DNA of 64,000 bases, taken from assembly GCA_035649435.1 (NCBI GenBank), contig DASRJO010000063.1, positions 1 through 64,000 on the forward strand, written 5' to 3'. This DNA comes from DASRJW01 sp035649435. Its GTDB lineage: Bacteria > Krumholzibacteriota > Krumholzibacteriia > G020349025. The position numbers and the translations under genes were made by a program. The notes under the pieces are model-generated. The model did not search any database, had not been told where the DNA came from, and saw only the letters and a program-made list of their open reading frames with translations. Of the stretch, positions 20,490 through 29,416 are shown one piece after another; the first letter of the stretch is position 1, and the number at the start of each line of letters is the position of its first letter.

Positions 20490-22577
20490 GTGGGACCTGC
20501 TGCCCGCACGAGAAGAGGGTTGGCGCCCCGCGCGCGCGTCGTCGCGCTCCTGGGTGTCGCCGTGGCGGCGGCTTTGCTGCGACTCGGCTACGTTCTCGAA
20601 GTCCACGACGATCCTTCTTATCGTTTTCCCCAAGTCGATGCCGCGGACTTTCACACGCGCGCGCTGCAGGTGATGCGTGGCGAGGGCCTGGGGCCGCAGG
20701 TGCACTATAAGGCCCCAGCGTACGCGTGGCTCGTCGGGCAAGCTTATCGCCTCTTCGGGCCGCACCCCCAGGTCATCTACGTGTTGCAGATGCTCGGTGG
20801 AATCCTCGTCGCGGTGGTGGCCGCGCTGCTCGGGATGCGCTGGTTCGGCAACGTGGTGGGTGTGATCGCCGGGCTCGCGTCGGGGCTCTACCCGCGACTG
20901 GTGTACTACGAAACACAATTGCTCATCGAACCGGCGGCGCTCACCGTGTCGGCGTTGGCGGTGGCGTTGCTGATGTTTTCATCGCGCAGCCCGATGATCC
21001 TGGCTGCTGGAGCGCTCACCGGGTTGGCGCTGCAATTGCGGCCGCTCAACGCCGTGCTCGTTGTCGCGTTGCTCGCGTGGCTGTTGTGGCGCGGTGGCCC
21101 CTGGAGCTTGCGTTGCCGGCAGGCGGTCCTCTTCGTCGCGCCGGTGATCCTGCTGTTGATCCCGACCTTGCGGCACAATCGGCTCGCGTCCGGTCACTTG
21201 GTCCCGATCTCCGTCAACGGCGGCATCAATTTCTTCATCGGCAACAATCTGGATTACGATGCGAGCGTCGCCATCCGTCCCGGCCTGCGTTGGGAGGAGC
21301 TGACCCGGCAGTTCGGTGCCATGGACGATCCGGTGCAATGGGAAAAGAATTTCTATGCTGCTGCATTCCAATCGATGCGCGCCTCGCCGCTCCAGCACGC
21401 CGCGCTCACGCTCAAGAAGTTCCTGTTGGTGTGGAATCGGCGCGAGATCGACCGCAACCAGGACGTCTCGGTGTTGCGAGAGCGATCGCGGATCCTGCGC
21501 GGGCTCGGGGTGCCCTGGGGAGTGCTCGCCATCGGCGGGATCGTGGGATCGGTCGCGCTCTGGGGGCGCTCCGTGCCGCCCCTCCTCCTGCTGATCTGGC
21601 TCCAGGTGCTCGGGATCGTGGCGTTCTTCGTCACATCGCGCTACCGATTGGCCTTGGTCCCTTGGTGCGCCATTGCCACTGGCTTCGCCGTGACGGAAAT
21701 CGCCGCCGCTGTGTGGCGCCGGCAATCCCGGCGACTTATATTGCTGGCGTCGACGCTCGTTGCGGCCGGCTGCATTGTCCTGCCCGACTGGACCGGTCTA
21801 GAGCGTAGCTCCTTCGGACGCCCCGAGTTCGATCGCGCCATGGTGCTCGCACGCGCAGGGGATCGCGTGGCGGCACTGCGTGCCTACGAACGTGCCCTGG
21901 AGCAGGACCCGAACGACCCAGATGTGGTGTATCGATACGGTGAGCACTTGGAGCTCATGGGACGGCGTCGCGATGCGATCGCGGCATACACTCGTGCAGC
22001 GGGACTCGCGCCGGCGGCCTACAAGCCGTCGCTTTCGCTCGGTGTGGCGCTCTATTTGGAGAACGATCTCGATGCGGCTTGGGAAGCGCTCACTGAGGCC
22101 GAGCGCCGAGGCGATCCCACGGGCCGGACGCTCTTCGACATGGGCTTGGTGCGCGAGCGCCAGGGACGATACGAGGACGCGGTCGACCTCTTCTCCCGCA
22201 GTCTCGCCAAGCACGACGACCGCGCGGAGACCGCCTCACGACGTTTGGCTCTCGGCCGATGTCTGGTCATGCTGCAGAAGCCCGAAGCAGCCGAGGTGCA
22301 TTTCGTCGCCGCCGAAGCTCTGTTGGGCGATCCGGGCGCGGTGGCGCTGGAGCGCGCCGAGGCGTGGCTGCGTCGCGGCGAGCCGACGCGTGCGCTCGCG
22401 CTGCTCCAGACTGTCCCCAACTTGGACACGAGCGCCCGCGGCCAGTTCATTCGCGCCCGGTCGCTCGAGACCCTGGGGCGCTTCGACGCCGCGCGCGCCG
22501 CGGCCGAACGGTCGCTCGCACTCGAACCTGGATCGGAGGCGGTGCGGCGCTTCCTCGACGCGCTCCAGCCGCCGTGA
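20490..22577 (+). CDS. ArnT/PMT-like membrane glycosyltransferase with TPR tail
   Basis: The start is uncertain: GTG 20490 is taken (13 bases after the previous stop), and a TTG at 20520 is possible. The first about 450 residues hold around ten membrane helices. After the first comes an acidic DAADFHTRAL loop and YKAPAYAWLVG, features of GT-C dolichyl/undecaprenyl-phosphate-sugar glycosyltransferases, where an acidic loop residue is catalytic. FFVTSRYRL occurs near the last helices. The C-terminal 220 residues are TPR repeats, probably periplasmic. The substrate is unknown. Confidence 0.85.
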   Translation: MGPAARTRRGLAPRARVVALLGVAVAAALLRLGYVLEVHDDPSYRFPQVDAADFHTRALQVMRGEGLGPQVHYKAPAYAWLVGQAYRLFGPHPQVIYVLQMLGGILVAVVAALLGMRWFGNVVGVIAGLASGLYPRLVYYETQLLIEPAALTVSALAVALLMFSSRSPMILAAGALTGLALQLRPLNAVLVVALLAWLLWRGGPWSLRCRQAVLFVAPVILLLIPTLRHNRLASGHLVPISVNGGINFFIGNNLDYDASVAIRPGLRWEELTRQFGAMDDPVQWEKNFYAAAFQSMRASPLQHAALTLKKFLLVWNRREIDRNQDVSVLRERSRILRGLGVPWGVLAIGGIVGSVALWGRSVPPLLLLIWLQVLGIVAFFVTSRYRLALVPWCAIATGFAVTEIAAAVWRRQSRRLILLASTLVAAGCIVLPDWTGLERSSFGRPEFDRAMVLARAGDRVAALRAYERALEQDPNDPDVVYRYGEHLELMGRRRDAIAAYTRAAGLAPAAYKPSLSLGVALYLENDLDAAWEALTEAERRGDPTGRTLFDMGLVRERQGRYEDAVDLFSRSLAKHDDRAETASRRLALGRCLVMLQKPEAAEVHFVAAEALLGDPGAVALERAEAWLRRGEPTRALALLQTVPNLDTSARGQFIRARSLETLGRFDAARAAAERSLALEPGSEAVRRFLDALQPP

Positions 22578-22919
22578 CGAGCGTTGGAAACAATTGACGA
22601 TCAACGACTTGCTGCCGGATGGGGGGGCGCGATCCCGCCCCCAGCAAGGTGGAAAGGCGTTGCGGTGACGCCAGACGAGGTGTTATACGAAGTCAGCCTG
22701 CCGAGGTTGTCGCTCCGTCCTCCCTGAGACTGCGGACGATCGAGGAAACGGACGCCGAGGGAAGCGGGGGTCGTGCGCAGCCGAGGAGACGCCGTGAGGT
22801 CCGTCGCTTGTGCGTCGCCCCGCGGCCGATGTGTCTCTACAACATGCGCTGAAGCCGGAGGCCCTCTTTTGCGGATGGGGCCGGCCGACCAGAGGGCGAA
22901 CCCGAGGAGGGTCAGAAGG
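22578..22919. other. Upstream region of secreted-protein gene, no gene seen
   Basis: A 342-base gap. It contains a G/C hairpin, GGGGGCG-CGATCC-CGCCCCC (22623-22642), 45 bases after the glycosyltransferase stop and without a T-run. It also holds a promoter candidate (separate entry). No coding frame is convincing. Confidence 0.5.
22660..22689 (+). promoter_or_regulatory. Promoter candidate for tailed secreted protein
   Basis: TTGCGG (22660-22665), 18-base spacer, TATACG (22684-22689). It would give a leader of about 225 bases before the ATG at 22920. Moderate match only. Confidence 0.35.
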
Positions 22920-23579
22920 ATGAAGAAACTACTGCTATTGATGACGATGCTGCTCGCGATTCCAGGTTCGGCATGGGCGCAGGTCGAGTCGTGCCCCGGA
23001 TGCGTGCTTGGCATCTACGACGCCGAGAATCTCAGCCAGAACTATGGGAGCTTCGGCGAATTCACCAAGACGATTTATCTCGGGATCAAATACGATCCGA
23101 ACTCGACATACGATGCGTGCACCGGCGTCGAGTTCAGCATCCAAGGTCTGCCGAATCTCTTGCTGCCGCCCCAGTTCAACATCCGTGACGGCGGCTTTGC
23201 CGTCGGCACACAGACTCCGGTCGCGCCCGCGGACACGACGGCCATGGACGCGACGGGCGGCTGGAACGTGGTCTGGACCGAGTGCCAGCCGGGGAACAAG
23301 GTCCTGGTCGAGATCGTCATGGTGTCCTTCGACCCGATCCCGGAAAACACGGTGATTCGCGTCCTGCGCAAGTGGCCGCCGTCGAACGCGGAAACGCTGC
23401 AGACGCTGTTCACGCAGTGCAACGGTCCGATCTTTACGCTGACGACCTTGCCGGCCGACTGCTACGTTCTCAACGCGACGGGAAATCCCGGAGATCTCGT
23501 TGGGGACCCGCCCTGCGAGCTCAAGGGTGTCGCGGTCGAGGCGACGACATGGTCGGGGATCAAACAGCTGTTCCGCTGA
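22920..23579 (+). CDS. Secreted protein with C-terminal TWSG..K..L.R tail (A)
   Basis: The ATG at 22920 follows GGAGGGTCAGAAGG and opens a clean signal peptide (cleavage after AWA, about residue 20), leaving about 199 mature residues. The core carries several cysteines and GGWNVVWTECQPGNKVLVEI. It ends exactly at TWSGIKQLFR, preceded by a Cys-Glu-Leu-Lys linker. Both the core pattern (G.N[IV].W..CQ.G...VL) and the tail recur in the protein at 45421-46233, so the two look like distant paralogues. No known domain is recognised. A strong terminator follows at 23604-23627, so it is probably a single-gene transcript. Confidence 0.85.
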   Translation: MKKLLLLMTMLLAIPGSAWAQVESCPGCVLGIYDAENLSQNYGSFGEFTKTIYLGIKYDPNSTYDACTGVEFSIQGLPNLLLPPQFNIRDGGFAVGTQTPVAPADTTAMDATGGWNVVWTECQPGNKVLVEIVMVSFDPIPENTVIRVLRKWPPSNAETLQTLFTQCNGPIFTLTTLPADCYVLNATGNPGDLVGDPPCELKGVAVEATTWSGIKQLFR

Positions 23580-23603
23580 GTCTCGGCGCCAAGGAACCGA
23601 TTG

Positions 23604-23627
23604 CAGGGGGGAGCTTGCTCCCCCCTG
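23604..23627 (+). terminator. Rho-independent terminator after secreted protein A
   Basis: CAGGGGGGAGC-TT-GCTCCCCCCTG, perfect over 11 pairs (the innermost cannot all form around a 2-base loop), followed by TTGCGTTT. It lies 25 bases after the stop codon. Confidence 0.8.
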
Positions 23628-23683
23628 TTGCGTTTCCGGCGAGCGAGCGCAGCCGAGCCTCGCTGCATTTTTTCCCGGCGGGC

Positions 23684-24871
23684 CTGCGACGCAAGACGCA
23701 GCGCGACCGCTGCGTCGCCCTCGCGGCGTCCATCGCCTGGCTCGCGAGCGCGTGCGCGCCGCCGCCATCCCCGGACAACGTGTCACCGGATCGAGTGGCC
23801 GAGCTGCGCGCCCAGGCGCATGACGAACAGGAGCGCGGCGATGTTGCAGCCGCCATTGCCACCTTGCAGCAGGCGGTTCAAGTCGCGCCGCGCGATGTCG
23901 ATGCATGGATCGAGCTCGGTCAGGCGCTGGATGCGAGCGAGGATCGGCAAGGCGCCATCCGTTGCTATGAGAGCGCGATTCGCGCCAATCCCGATCGTTA
24001 CGAACCGCACCTGAATCTCGCCATCGCGCTGATGCGACAGGGCGTCACCGGCCGCGCCCAGAGCGAGCTCGACGAAGCCGTGAGCGCGGCGCCCGCCAAT
24101 CCGCTCGTGCATTGGAACTATGGTGCGGCGTTGGCGCAGGTGGGAAAATTCGCGCCGGCGCGCCTGCATCTCGAGCAGGCGTTGCGGCTGGATCCTGGTT
24201 TCGGTCCGGCGGCGGCCGAGCTGGGGCGGATCGAAGCGTTGGCGGGAGAGTCCGGCCCGGCGCTCGCACACTTCGCGCGTGCCGACAGCCTCGGGGTCGT
24301 GACACCCACGTTTCGCGCCAACTTCGGCGCGGCGCTGCTGCAGTCGGGGCGGCCGGCCGAGGCCGCAGTGCAGCTGCGCCAAGCGATCGCGGCGGATTCG
24401 ACGCATGCCGGTGTATGGAACCACCTCGGCGTGGCGGAGCTGCGCAACGGCCGGCCCGAAGAAGCCGAACGAGCATTCTCGAGCGCGCGCCGGCTCGGCC
24501 CCAAGGACGAGGACGTGCGCTTCAATCTCGCCAGTCTGTACGTGCAGCAGCAACGCTGGGATGCGGCGATCGCAGTGCTGGAGCAACCGCGGCCGCAGCG
24601 CGCCAACCTGTTGGCGCTCTTGGGCCTCGCGCTGCGCGGCGCCGGGCGCAGAGAAGCGGCGCTGCAATGCTTGGCCGAGGCTGCGGCCGGAACGCCGCGC
24701 GATCCGAACATCCTCAACAATTACGGTGTACTCTTGGCCGAGTCCGGCGACACCGCGCGGGCGCTCGAGGTCTGGCGAGCGGTCTTGGACCTAGACCCGG
24801 CGAACCGCATCGCGCGCGAGAATCTGACCGCGCGCGGCCAGAACCCCGACGAGCCGGCGCGGAAGGAGTAG
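23684..24871 (+). CDS. TPR lipoprotein
   Basis: The coding frame is certain, the start is not: no in-frame ATG or GTG precedes the signal peptide after the terminator. CTG 23684 is taken because it gives a compact signal sequence (RRKTQRDRC...IAWLASAC) ending in lipobox LASAC; TTG 23615 lies inside the terminator hairpin. The remaining about 370 residues are about nine TPR units (A..L..AV...P.D..AW..LG type), a protein-interaction scaffold anchored in a membrane. The glpX-like gene starts three bases after its stop, indicating cotranscription. Confidence 0.8.
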   Translation: MRRKTQRDRCVALAASIAWLASACAPPPSPDNVSPDRVAELRAQAHDEQERGDVAAAIATLQQAVQVAPRDVDAWIELGQALDASEDRQGAIRCYESAIRANPDRYEPHLNLAIALMRQGVTGRAQSELDEAVSAAPANPLVHWNYGAALAQVGKFAPARLHLEQALRLDPGFGPAAAELGRIEALAGESGPALAHFARADSLGVVTPTFRANFGAALLQSGRPAEAAVQLRQAIAADSTHAGVWNHLGVAELRNGRPEEAERAFSSARRLGPKDEDVRFNLASLYVQQQRWDAAIAVLEQPRPQRANLLALLGLALRGAGRREAALQCLAEAAAGTPRDPNILNNYGVLLAESGDTARALEVWRAVLDLDPANRIARENLTARGQNPDEPARKE

Positions 24872-24874
24872 GGC

Positions 24875-25840
24875 ATGGATCGCAACCTCGCGCTCGAGTT
24901 GGTGCGTGTCACCGAAGCTGCCGCGCTCTCGGCCGCGCGCTGGATGGGAAAAGGCGATGGCTTGCAAGCGGATGCAGCTGCCTTCGAAGCCATGCGCAAG
25001 GCGCTCGAATCCGTCAACATCCGTGCCGGTGTCTGCGTCGGGCGGCCCTCCTTGTCGGGGGACGATGCATTCGCCGAAGGGCGCCAGATCGGCGCCGATG
25101 ACGCAGGCAACGTCCAGCTCGATCTGGCGCTCGATCCACTGGAATGCGTCGACAGCGTCGCCACCGGGCGCACGAACGCCATGAGCGTCGTGGCCGTGAA
25201 CACCGATCGCACCTTCTTGCGCGGCTCTTCCGGTCTCTACATGGACAAGATCGCCGTCGGCCCGGAAGCGGCCGGCAAGATCGACCTCGGGGCCTCGCCA
25301 CTCGAGAACCTGGTCAATGTCGCATCGGCGAAGCGCTGCTATGTCGAGGATCTCACCGTGGCCATTCTCGAACGCGAACGGCATGCGAGCCTCATCCGGC
25401 AAGTGCGCGAGGCGGGCGCACGCATCCACCTCATCTCCGACGGGGATCTCGCGGCATCGGTGGCGACGGCGATCGGTGACTCCGGCGTCGATGTGCTGAT
25501 GGGGATCGGTTCGGCGCTGGCGGCGGTACTGGCGGGCGCGGCGCTGGCTTGCGTCGGCGGCGACATGCAGTGCCGCTTGGTCCCCGTCCTCGCCGGGGAC
25601 GAGGAACGTATCCACAAGCTGACCGGCGGGCGTGCCAACCACAAGTACGGTCTGCCCGATCTGGTGGGAGATGGCAGCGTCATGTTCGCCGCCACCGGCA
25701 TCACCGACGGGGACGTGTTGCGCGGCGTGCACTTCCGCAAGGGCGGCGCGGCCACCCACTCCGTGGTCATGCGACGGCGGTCAGGAACGATCCGCTTCAT
25801 TCATGCCAATCATTTCTTCGAGCGCAAGCCCCGTTATTGA
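24875..25840 (+). CDS. GlpX-like protein (class II FBPase family), metal site altered
   Basis: The 321-residue protein aligns along the whole GlpX family: LALELVRVTEAAALSAARWMG at the N-terminus, TGRTNAMSVVAV, SDGDLAAS, and MFAATGITDGDVLRGV near the end. Class II fructose-1,6-bisphosphatases hydrolyse FBP in gluconeogenesis using several acidic metal ligands. Here Asp33 and the DPxE pair (87-90) remain. The GEGE segment, however, reads GRPS (56-59) and GIGGAPEGV reads GIGSALAAV (210-218), so the glutamates corresponding to E57 and E213 of the E. coli enzyme are gone. It may be inactive, act on another substrate or be regulatory. It follows the TPR lipoprotein gene by 3 bases. Confidence 0.85.
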   Translation: MDRNLALELVRVTEAAALSAARWMGKGDGLQADAAAFEAMRKALESVNIRAGVCVGRPSLSGDDAFAEGRQIGADDAGNVQLDLALDPLECVDSVATGRTNAMSVVAVNTDRTFLRGSSGLYMDKIAVGPEAAGKIDLGASPLENLVNVASAKRCYVEDLTVAILERERHASLIRQVREAGARIHLISDGDLAASVATAIGDSGVDVLMGIGSALAAVLAGAALACVGGDMQCRLVPVLAGDEERIHKLTGGRANHKYGLPDLVGDGSVMFAATGITDGDVLRGVHFRKGGAATHSVVMRRRSGTIRFIHANHFFERKPRY

Positions 25841-26014
25841 CCAGGTCTCCCCGATGCTCATTGGGGGCAATTCCCCTCTCGCCCCGCCGCATCGACCGCC
25901 TGCAAGACGTGCGTGGCTCCAGGCGGCACGGGATTCCAGGCCCTGGATCGAAAGTCGAGCCGAGAACTACAATGAGGCGGAGCGCCCTCGCGGCCGCGGT
26001 GAATGGAGGTCAGG

Positions 26015-27514
26015 ATGCCTCTCGATGCGGAGAAAAAGCGGCTCGAAGCAAGGCTCCTCGGCCTGCTGCAGCAAGCGCTGAACGAACGCAACCGCGACGA
26101 CATCGTCACCACTTCGCTCGACCTGGGTGCGCTGTATCTCTCCGGCGATCTGTACGACCGCGCGGAGGAATGCTTCCGCCGCGTGCTCGAGGAACCCGTG
26201 AAGCGCCTGGCCAAGGGCGACGAGAAGGCACTGGCCGAAGCCGGGCTGGCGCAGGTGATGCTCGTGCGCGGACATTTGACCTTGGCGCGCGAGGCGCTCG
26301 AGCGCGCCGAACGTGCCGTCACCGGCGCCGACGCGGTGCTGCTCGAGATTCGCAAGCTGCAGTGCCAGCGCGACCTGCACGTCGGCGTCTATCGCGACGT
26401 CGTCGATGCCATCGAAGCGACGCTCGACCGCGAGACGGCCGAGACGTTGGGCGATGGGAGAATCGACTTCATGGTCCTCGAGGGACGCGCGCGCCAGCTC
26501 CTTGGGCGTCACCGGCAAGCGCAGCGCTTGTTGGAGAAAGCGCTGGAGCTGGCACAGAGCACCGGCTACGAAGCCGGCGCCGCCAATGCGCGCAGCGAGC
26601 TCGGCGTTCTCCTGGTCATCCTGGGTCAATTCAAACGCGCGCACGATCACCTGGACGAAACGCTGCGCAGCGACGAAGGCGCAGGAAGTCTGTACCGCCT
26701 CGATCGCGACCGTCGCCGGCTGGGGACGCTGTTCCTGCACATGGGGCGCTGGCAAGAAGCCGCGAAGCTGCTGCGCGAATCGTACGAATCGGCGCGCGAT
26801 CTGCGTTCGCTCGAGAACCGCTTGAGCAGCCAGCTGGGCGAATCGGAGCTGCTGGCCTTGCGCGGTGATCTGGACGAAGCGCGGGACCGGGCCCTGGATG
26901 CAATGGAAGTCGCGCGTGCCGCCGGATTCGTGCGCTTGCAAGTGGAAGGCCTGGCATTGCTGGCGTTGGCCGCGGTGGAATCCAAGCATGCGCGCGAGGC
27001 GCTGGACTTCCTGCGCGAAGCCGAGGCTTTGTATTCACGCCTGGCGCCCGAGAGTCCGACGATGGTGCAGATCCAGGCGCTGTTCGGGCGCGCGCACGAC
27101 TTGGCCGGTGAACCCGCGCCGGCCCTCGAGCGTTTGATGCGCGCGCACAACCTGGCGCGCGAGACGGGGAATGTCTACGACCGCCATCGCATCGACAGCT
27201 GCTTGGGCTCGCACTACGCCAGCCAGGGGGCCGAAGACAAAGCGGCGGGATTGCTGTCGAAGGCGGCGGCGGAGCTCGGCTCGCTCGGCGCGAAGTACGA
27301 AGTCGCCGTGGCGCGTCTTCGCTTCGCCCAGTTGCTCGTCGGCACGAATCGCGTGCGCGGCGCTGCCGAGCGGGCGCGCGAGACCAAGCTGGCGCGCTCC
27401 AACCTGTTCGAGGCCCGGCGCCTGTTCGAGGCCATGGGTGCCGCGTCACGCCTCGCCGAAGTCGCGGCGCTGGAGTCGCGCCTGCATCAGGAACCGGCGA
27501 CGTCGGCCGATTGA
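26015..27514 (+). CDS. Cytosolic TPR protein
   Basis: A 499-residue protein with no signal peptide, built from about ten TPR-like helical pairs such as ALLNERN..D..TTSLDLGALYLSGDLYDRAEECFRRVL. The ATG at 26015 is preferred to 26003 because GGAGG lies 6 bases before it. The repeats resemble the sensory TPR halves of large regulators, but no DNA-binding or catalytic domain follows. The gene converges on the GWxTD gene (44 bases between stops). Function unknown. Confidence 0.85.
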   Translation: MPLDAEKKRLEARLLGLLQQALNERNRDDIVTTSLDLGALYLSGDLYDRAEECFRRVLEEPVKRLAKGDEKALAEAGLAQVMLVRGHLTLAREALERAERAVTGADAVLLEIRKLQCQRDLHVGVYRDVVDAIEATLDRETAETLGDGRIDFMVLEGRARQLLGRHRQAQRLLEKALELAQSTGYEAGAANARSELGVLLVILGQFKRAHDHLDETLRSDEGAGSLYRLDRDRRRLGTLFLHMGRWQEAAKLLRESYESARDLRSLENRLSSQLGESELLALRGDLDEARDRALDAMEVARAAGFVRLQVEGLALLALAAVESKHAREALDFLREAEALYSRLAPESPTMVQIQALFGRAHDLAGEPAPALERLMRAHNLARETGNVYDRHRIDSCLGSHYASQGAEDKAAGLLSKAAAELGSLGAKYEVAVARLRFAQLLVGTNRVRGAAERARETKLARSNLFEARRLFEAMGAASRLAEVAALESRLHQEPATSAD

Positions 27515-27558
27515 CCGAGCGCGGCAGGGTCATCGCGGCCCCATGCGGCGACGACTTC

Positions 27559-29316
27559 CTATTGCAAGATGGTGAAAGCCGTGCGCTGTGTGGCGCGCCC
27601 GCCGCCGACGAGATCCACCACCGTGAGCTCCAAATCGTAGATGTCTTCGTCGAGCGTCGCGATGTCGACACGCAGGTCCTCGACGATCTCGCTCGCACCG
27701 CCTTCGTAGGTGAAGGTGGCGGTGACGAACGGGCGTTTCATTTTTCCTTCGGGCGGGAACCAGCCATCGGCCCGTCGGAGGCTGCGGGGCACAATGCTGT
27801 AGGTCACCTGGTAGCGGCAGACGCCGTTCGCATCGAGGTCGAGGCCGTAGATCTCGTACAGCCCCAGCAAAGGTCCGCTGCGCCGATACACACCGATCGG
27901 ATTCGGCACGACCAGACGGTCCTTCTTGACGAAGCGGGGATGCCAGCTCGGATCGGCGTAGATGATCTTCGTCGCCATTTCGACGTCGGAGAGCGCCAGT
28001 TCACGGCCATCGAGGCGCGGCACGTCGAGATCGGTGAGGTACGTGCCCTCGCCCCTGCCCCCCGCATCGGCGATCCGCACCGCCAGACGGTAGGCGCCCT
28101 CGGCAACATCGAACTGCAGCTGCCCCGGATACAAGCGGTCGTCCAGCGTGCTGCGGAATTCGGCGGCGGTGAGGTTCTCGCTGTAACTGTCGCGCGCGAT
28201 CTCGCGCGCTTGGTGGTCGAGGAGCACGCCCTCGGCGACGTAACGGCTCACGTACAACGAATCCTGCCAGCCGAACGTCAAGTCTTGGATGTTGAATTGA
28301 TAGTGCACTTCGATGCGCATGCGTCCGACGGGACCCTTGAACACGTCGACATCGAACACGAACCATAGGCGCGGGCGCGGCTCGCCTTGCATCCAGAATC
28401 GGTCGCGCCCCGCATCGTATTCCTTCTGGAACGCCCACACCGCTTCGTCACGCTTGCGCAACATCTCGCGGGCGCGGAAGTCGTTGCGCACCTCGTGCTC
28501 GATGATCTCGGGATCGAGCTGACTGTCCTGCAGATCTTTCTGCGCCAGGATGCGACGCTCCTCGTCCTGTCCGAGCAGATCGCTCTTGCGATCGCGCCCG
28601 CTGGCCGTGTGCTGGTCGGTGGCGGCGAAGCCGAGCCGCCGCAGCTCGTCGCGCACCACATCGGGCCGGCGCGACAGGCGCACCGGGGCGCCCAGCACCC
28701 ACGGGCCACGCGGCTTGGGGCGCTCGAAGGCGGCGACCCAAGCCTCGTCGATGTACAGCCAATCTTGCCGCGCCGGCACGTAGCCGAGACCGTGCTCCAC
28801 GTCGGCGCCTTCTTCGATGATGGAGTCCGGGGCGCCGAATTGAATCAACACCGTGCCGCGCGCGTCCCAGCCGGGTGGCTCTTTGGCGGCGAATTCTCGC
28901 TGCGCCGTCTCGAGCCGGCGCTCGTGCTCGGCACGCCGCTCGTTCGCCGGCGTCGTCGGTGTCGGATCGCGCAGGCGCCAGAAGCGTCGAACCCACTCGA
29001 CGCGCAGCGAGTCGTTGGAAAAGCCCAAGAACTGGGTGCGCAACGTCGGGCTCAGAATGGGCTCGAGCCCGAAGTACAGGGTGCGCATCTCCGGCCCGAG
29101 CCGGTCGGGCTTCAGTTCGGGGTCGTGCGAGAACAGCGAGTCCTCGGCCACGAGCGTGCGCAAATAGTTTTCGAGCGGCCGGACGCCGGCGCGGGTCGAG
29201 CGCCAGCGATCGCTCATCTCCAGCAGCTTGTCGGTATTGCTGCCGCGAGACGGCCGCACGATCCCGAGCGAGAGGCCGAGAAGCAGGAGCAGGGCGAGGA
29301 TTGGCAGGCAGCGCAC
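27559..29316 (-). CDS. GWxTD domain protein, exported
   Basis: The start is GTG 29316, with GAAGGA five bases upstream; it opens a signal peptide (RCLPILALLLLLGLSLGI). Of the 585 residues, about 90-200 form the GWxTD domain: FWRLRDPTP.TPANERRAEHERR...A...F and PPGWDARGTVLIQFGAPD, the namesake motif being GWDAR here. The remainder is beta-rich (VHYQFNIQDLTF, TATFTYEGG). The domain is common in FCB-group and Acidobacteria genomes but has no known function. It is the last gene in a minus-strand group after the repeat lipoprotein and trmJ. Confidence 0.85.
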   Translation of the reverse strand: MRCLPILALLLLLGLSLGIVRPSRGSNTDKLLEMSDRWRSTRAGVRPLENYLRTLVAEDSLFSHDPELKPDRLGPEMRTLYFGLEPILSPTLRTQFLGFSNDSLRVEWVRRFWRLRDPTPTTPANERRAEHERRLETAQREFAAKEPPGWDARGTVLIQFGAPDSIIEEGADVEHGLGYVPARQDWLYIDEAWVAAFERPKPRGPWVLGAPVRLSRRPDVVRDELRRLGFAATDQHTASGRDRKSDLLGQDEERRILAQKDLQDSQLDPEIIEHEVRNDFRAREMLRKRDEAVWAFQKEYDAGRDRFWMQGEPRPRLWFVFDVDVFKGPVGRMRIEVHYQFNIQDLTFGWQDSLYVSRYVAEGVLLDHQAREIARDSYSENLTAAEFRSTLDDRLYPGQLQFDVAEGAYRLAVRIADAGGRGEGTYLTDLDVPRLDGRELALSDVEMATKIIYADPSWHPRFVKKDRLVVPNPIGVYRRSGPLLGLYEIYGLDLDANGVCRYQVTYSIVPRSLRRADGWFPPEGKMKRPFVTATFTYEGGASEIVEDLRVDIATLDEDIYDLELTVVDLVGGGRATQRTAFTILQ

Positions 29317-29416
29317 GGGGTTCCTTCGCGAATCGACCCCGCGAGAGGGGGCACACGACACGACGAAAAATACTGTGCTCCAGGGGATGGGTCAAACCGG
29401 GCCCTGCCGGCTTGGC

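Noticed and set aside
22623..22642. GGGGGCG/CGCCCCC hairpin as a terminator of the glycosyltransferase-TPR gene
   Set aside because: No T-run follows on either strand; kept only as a note in the intergenic entry.
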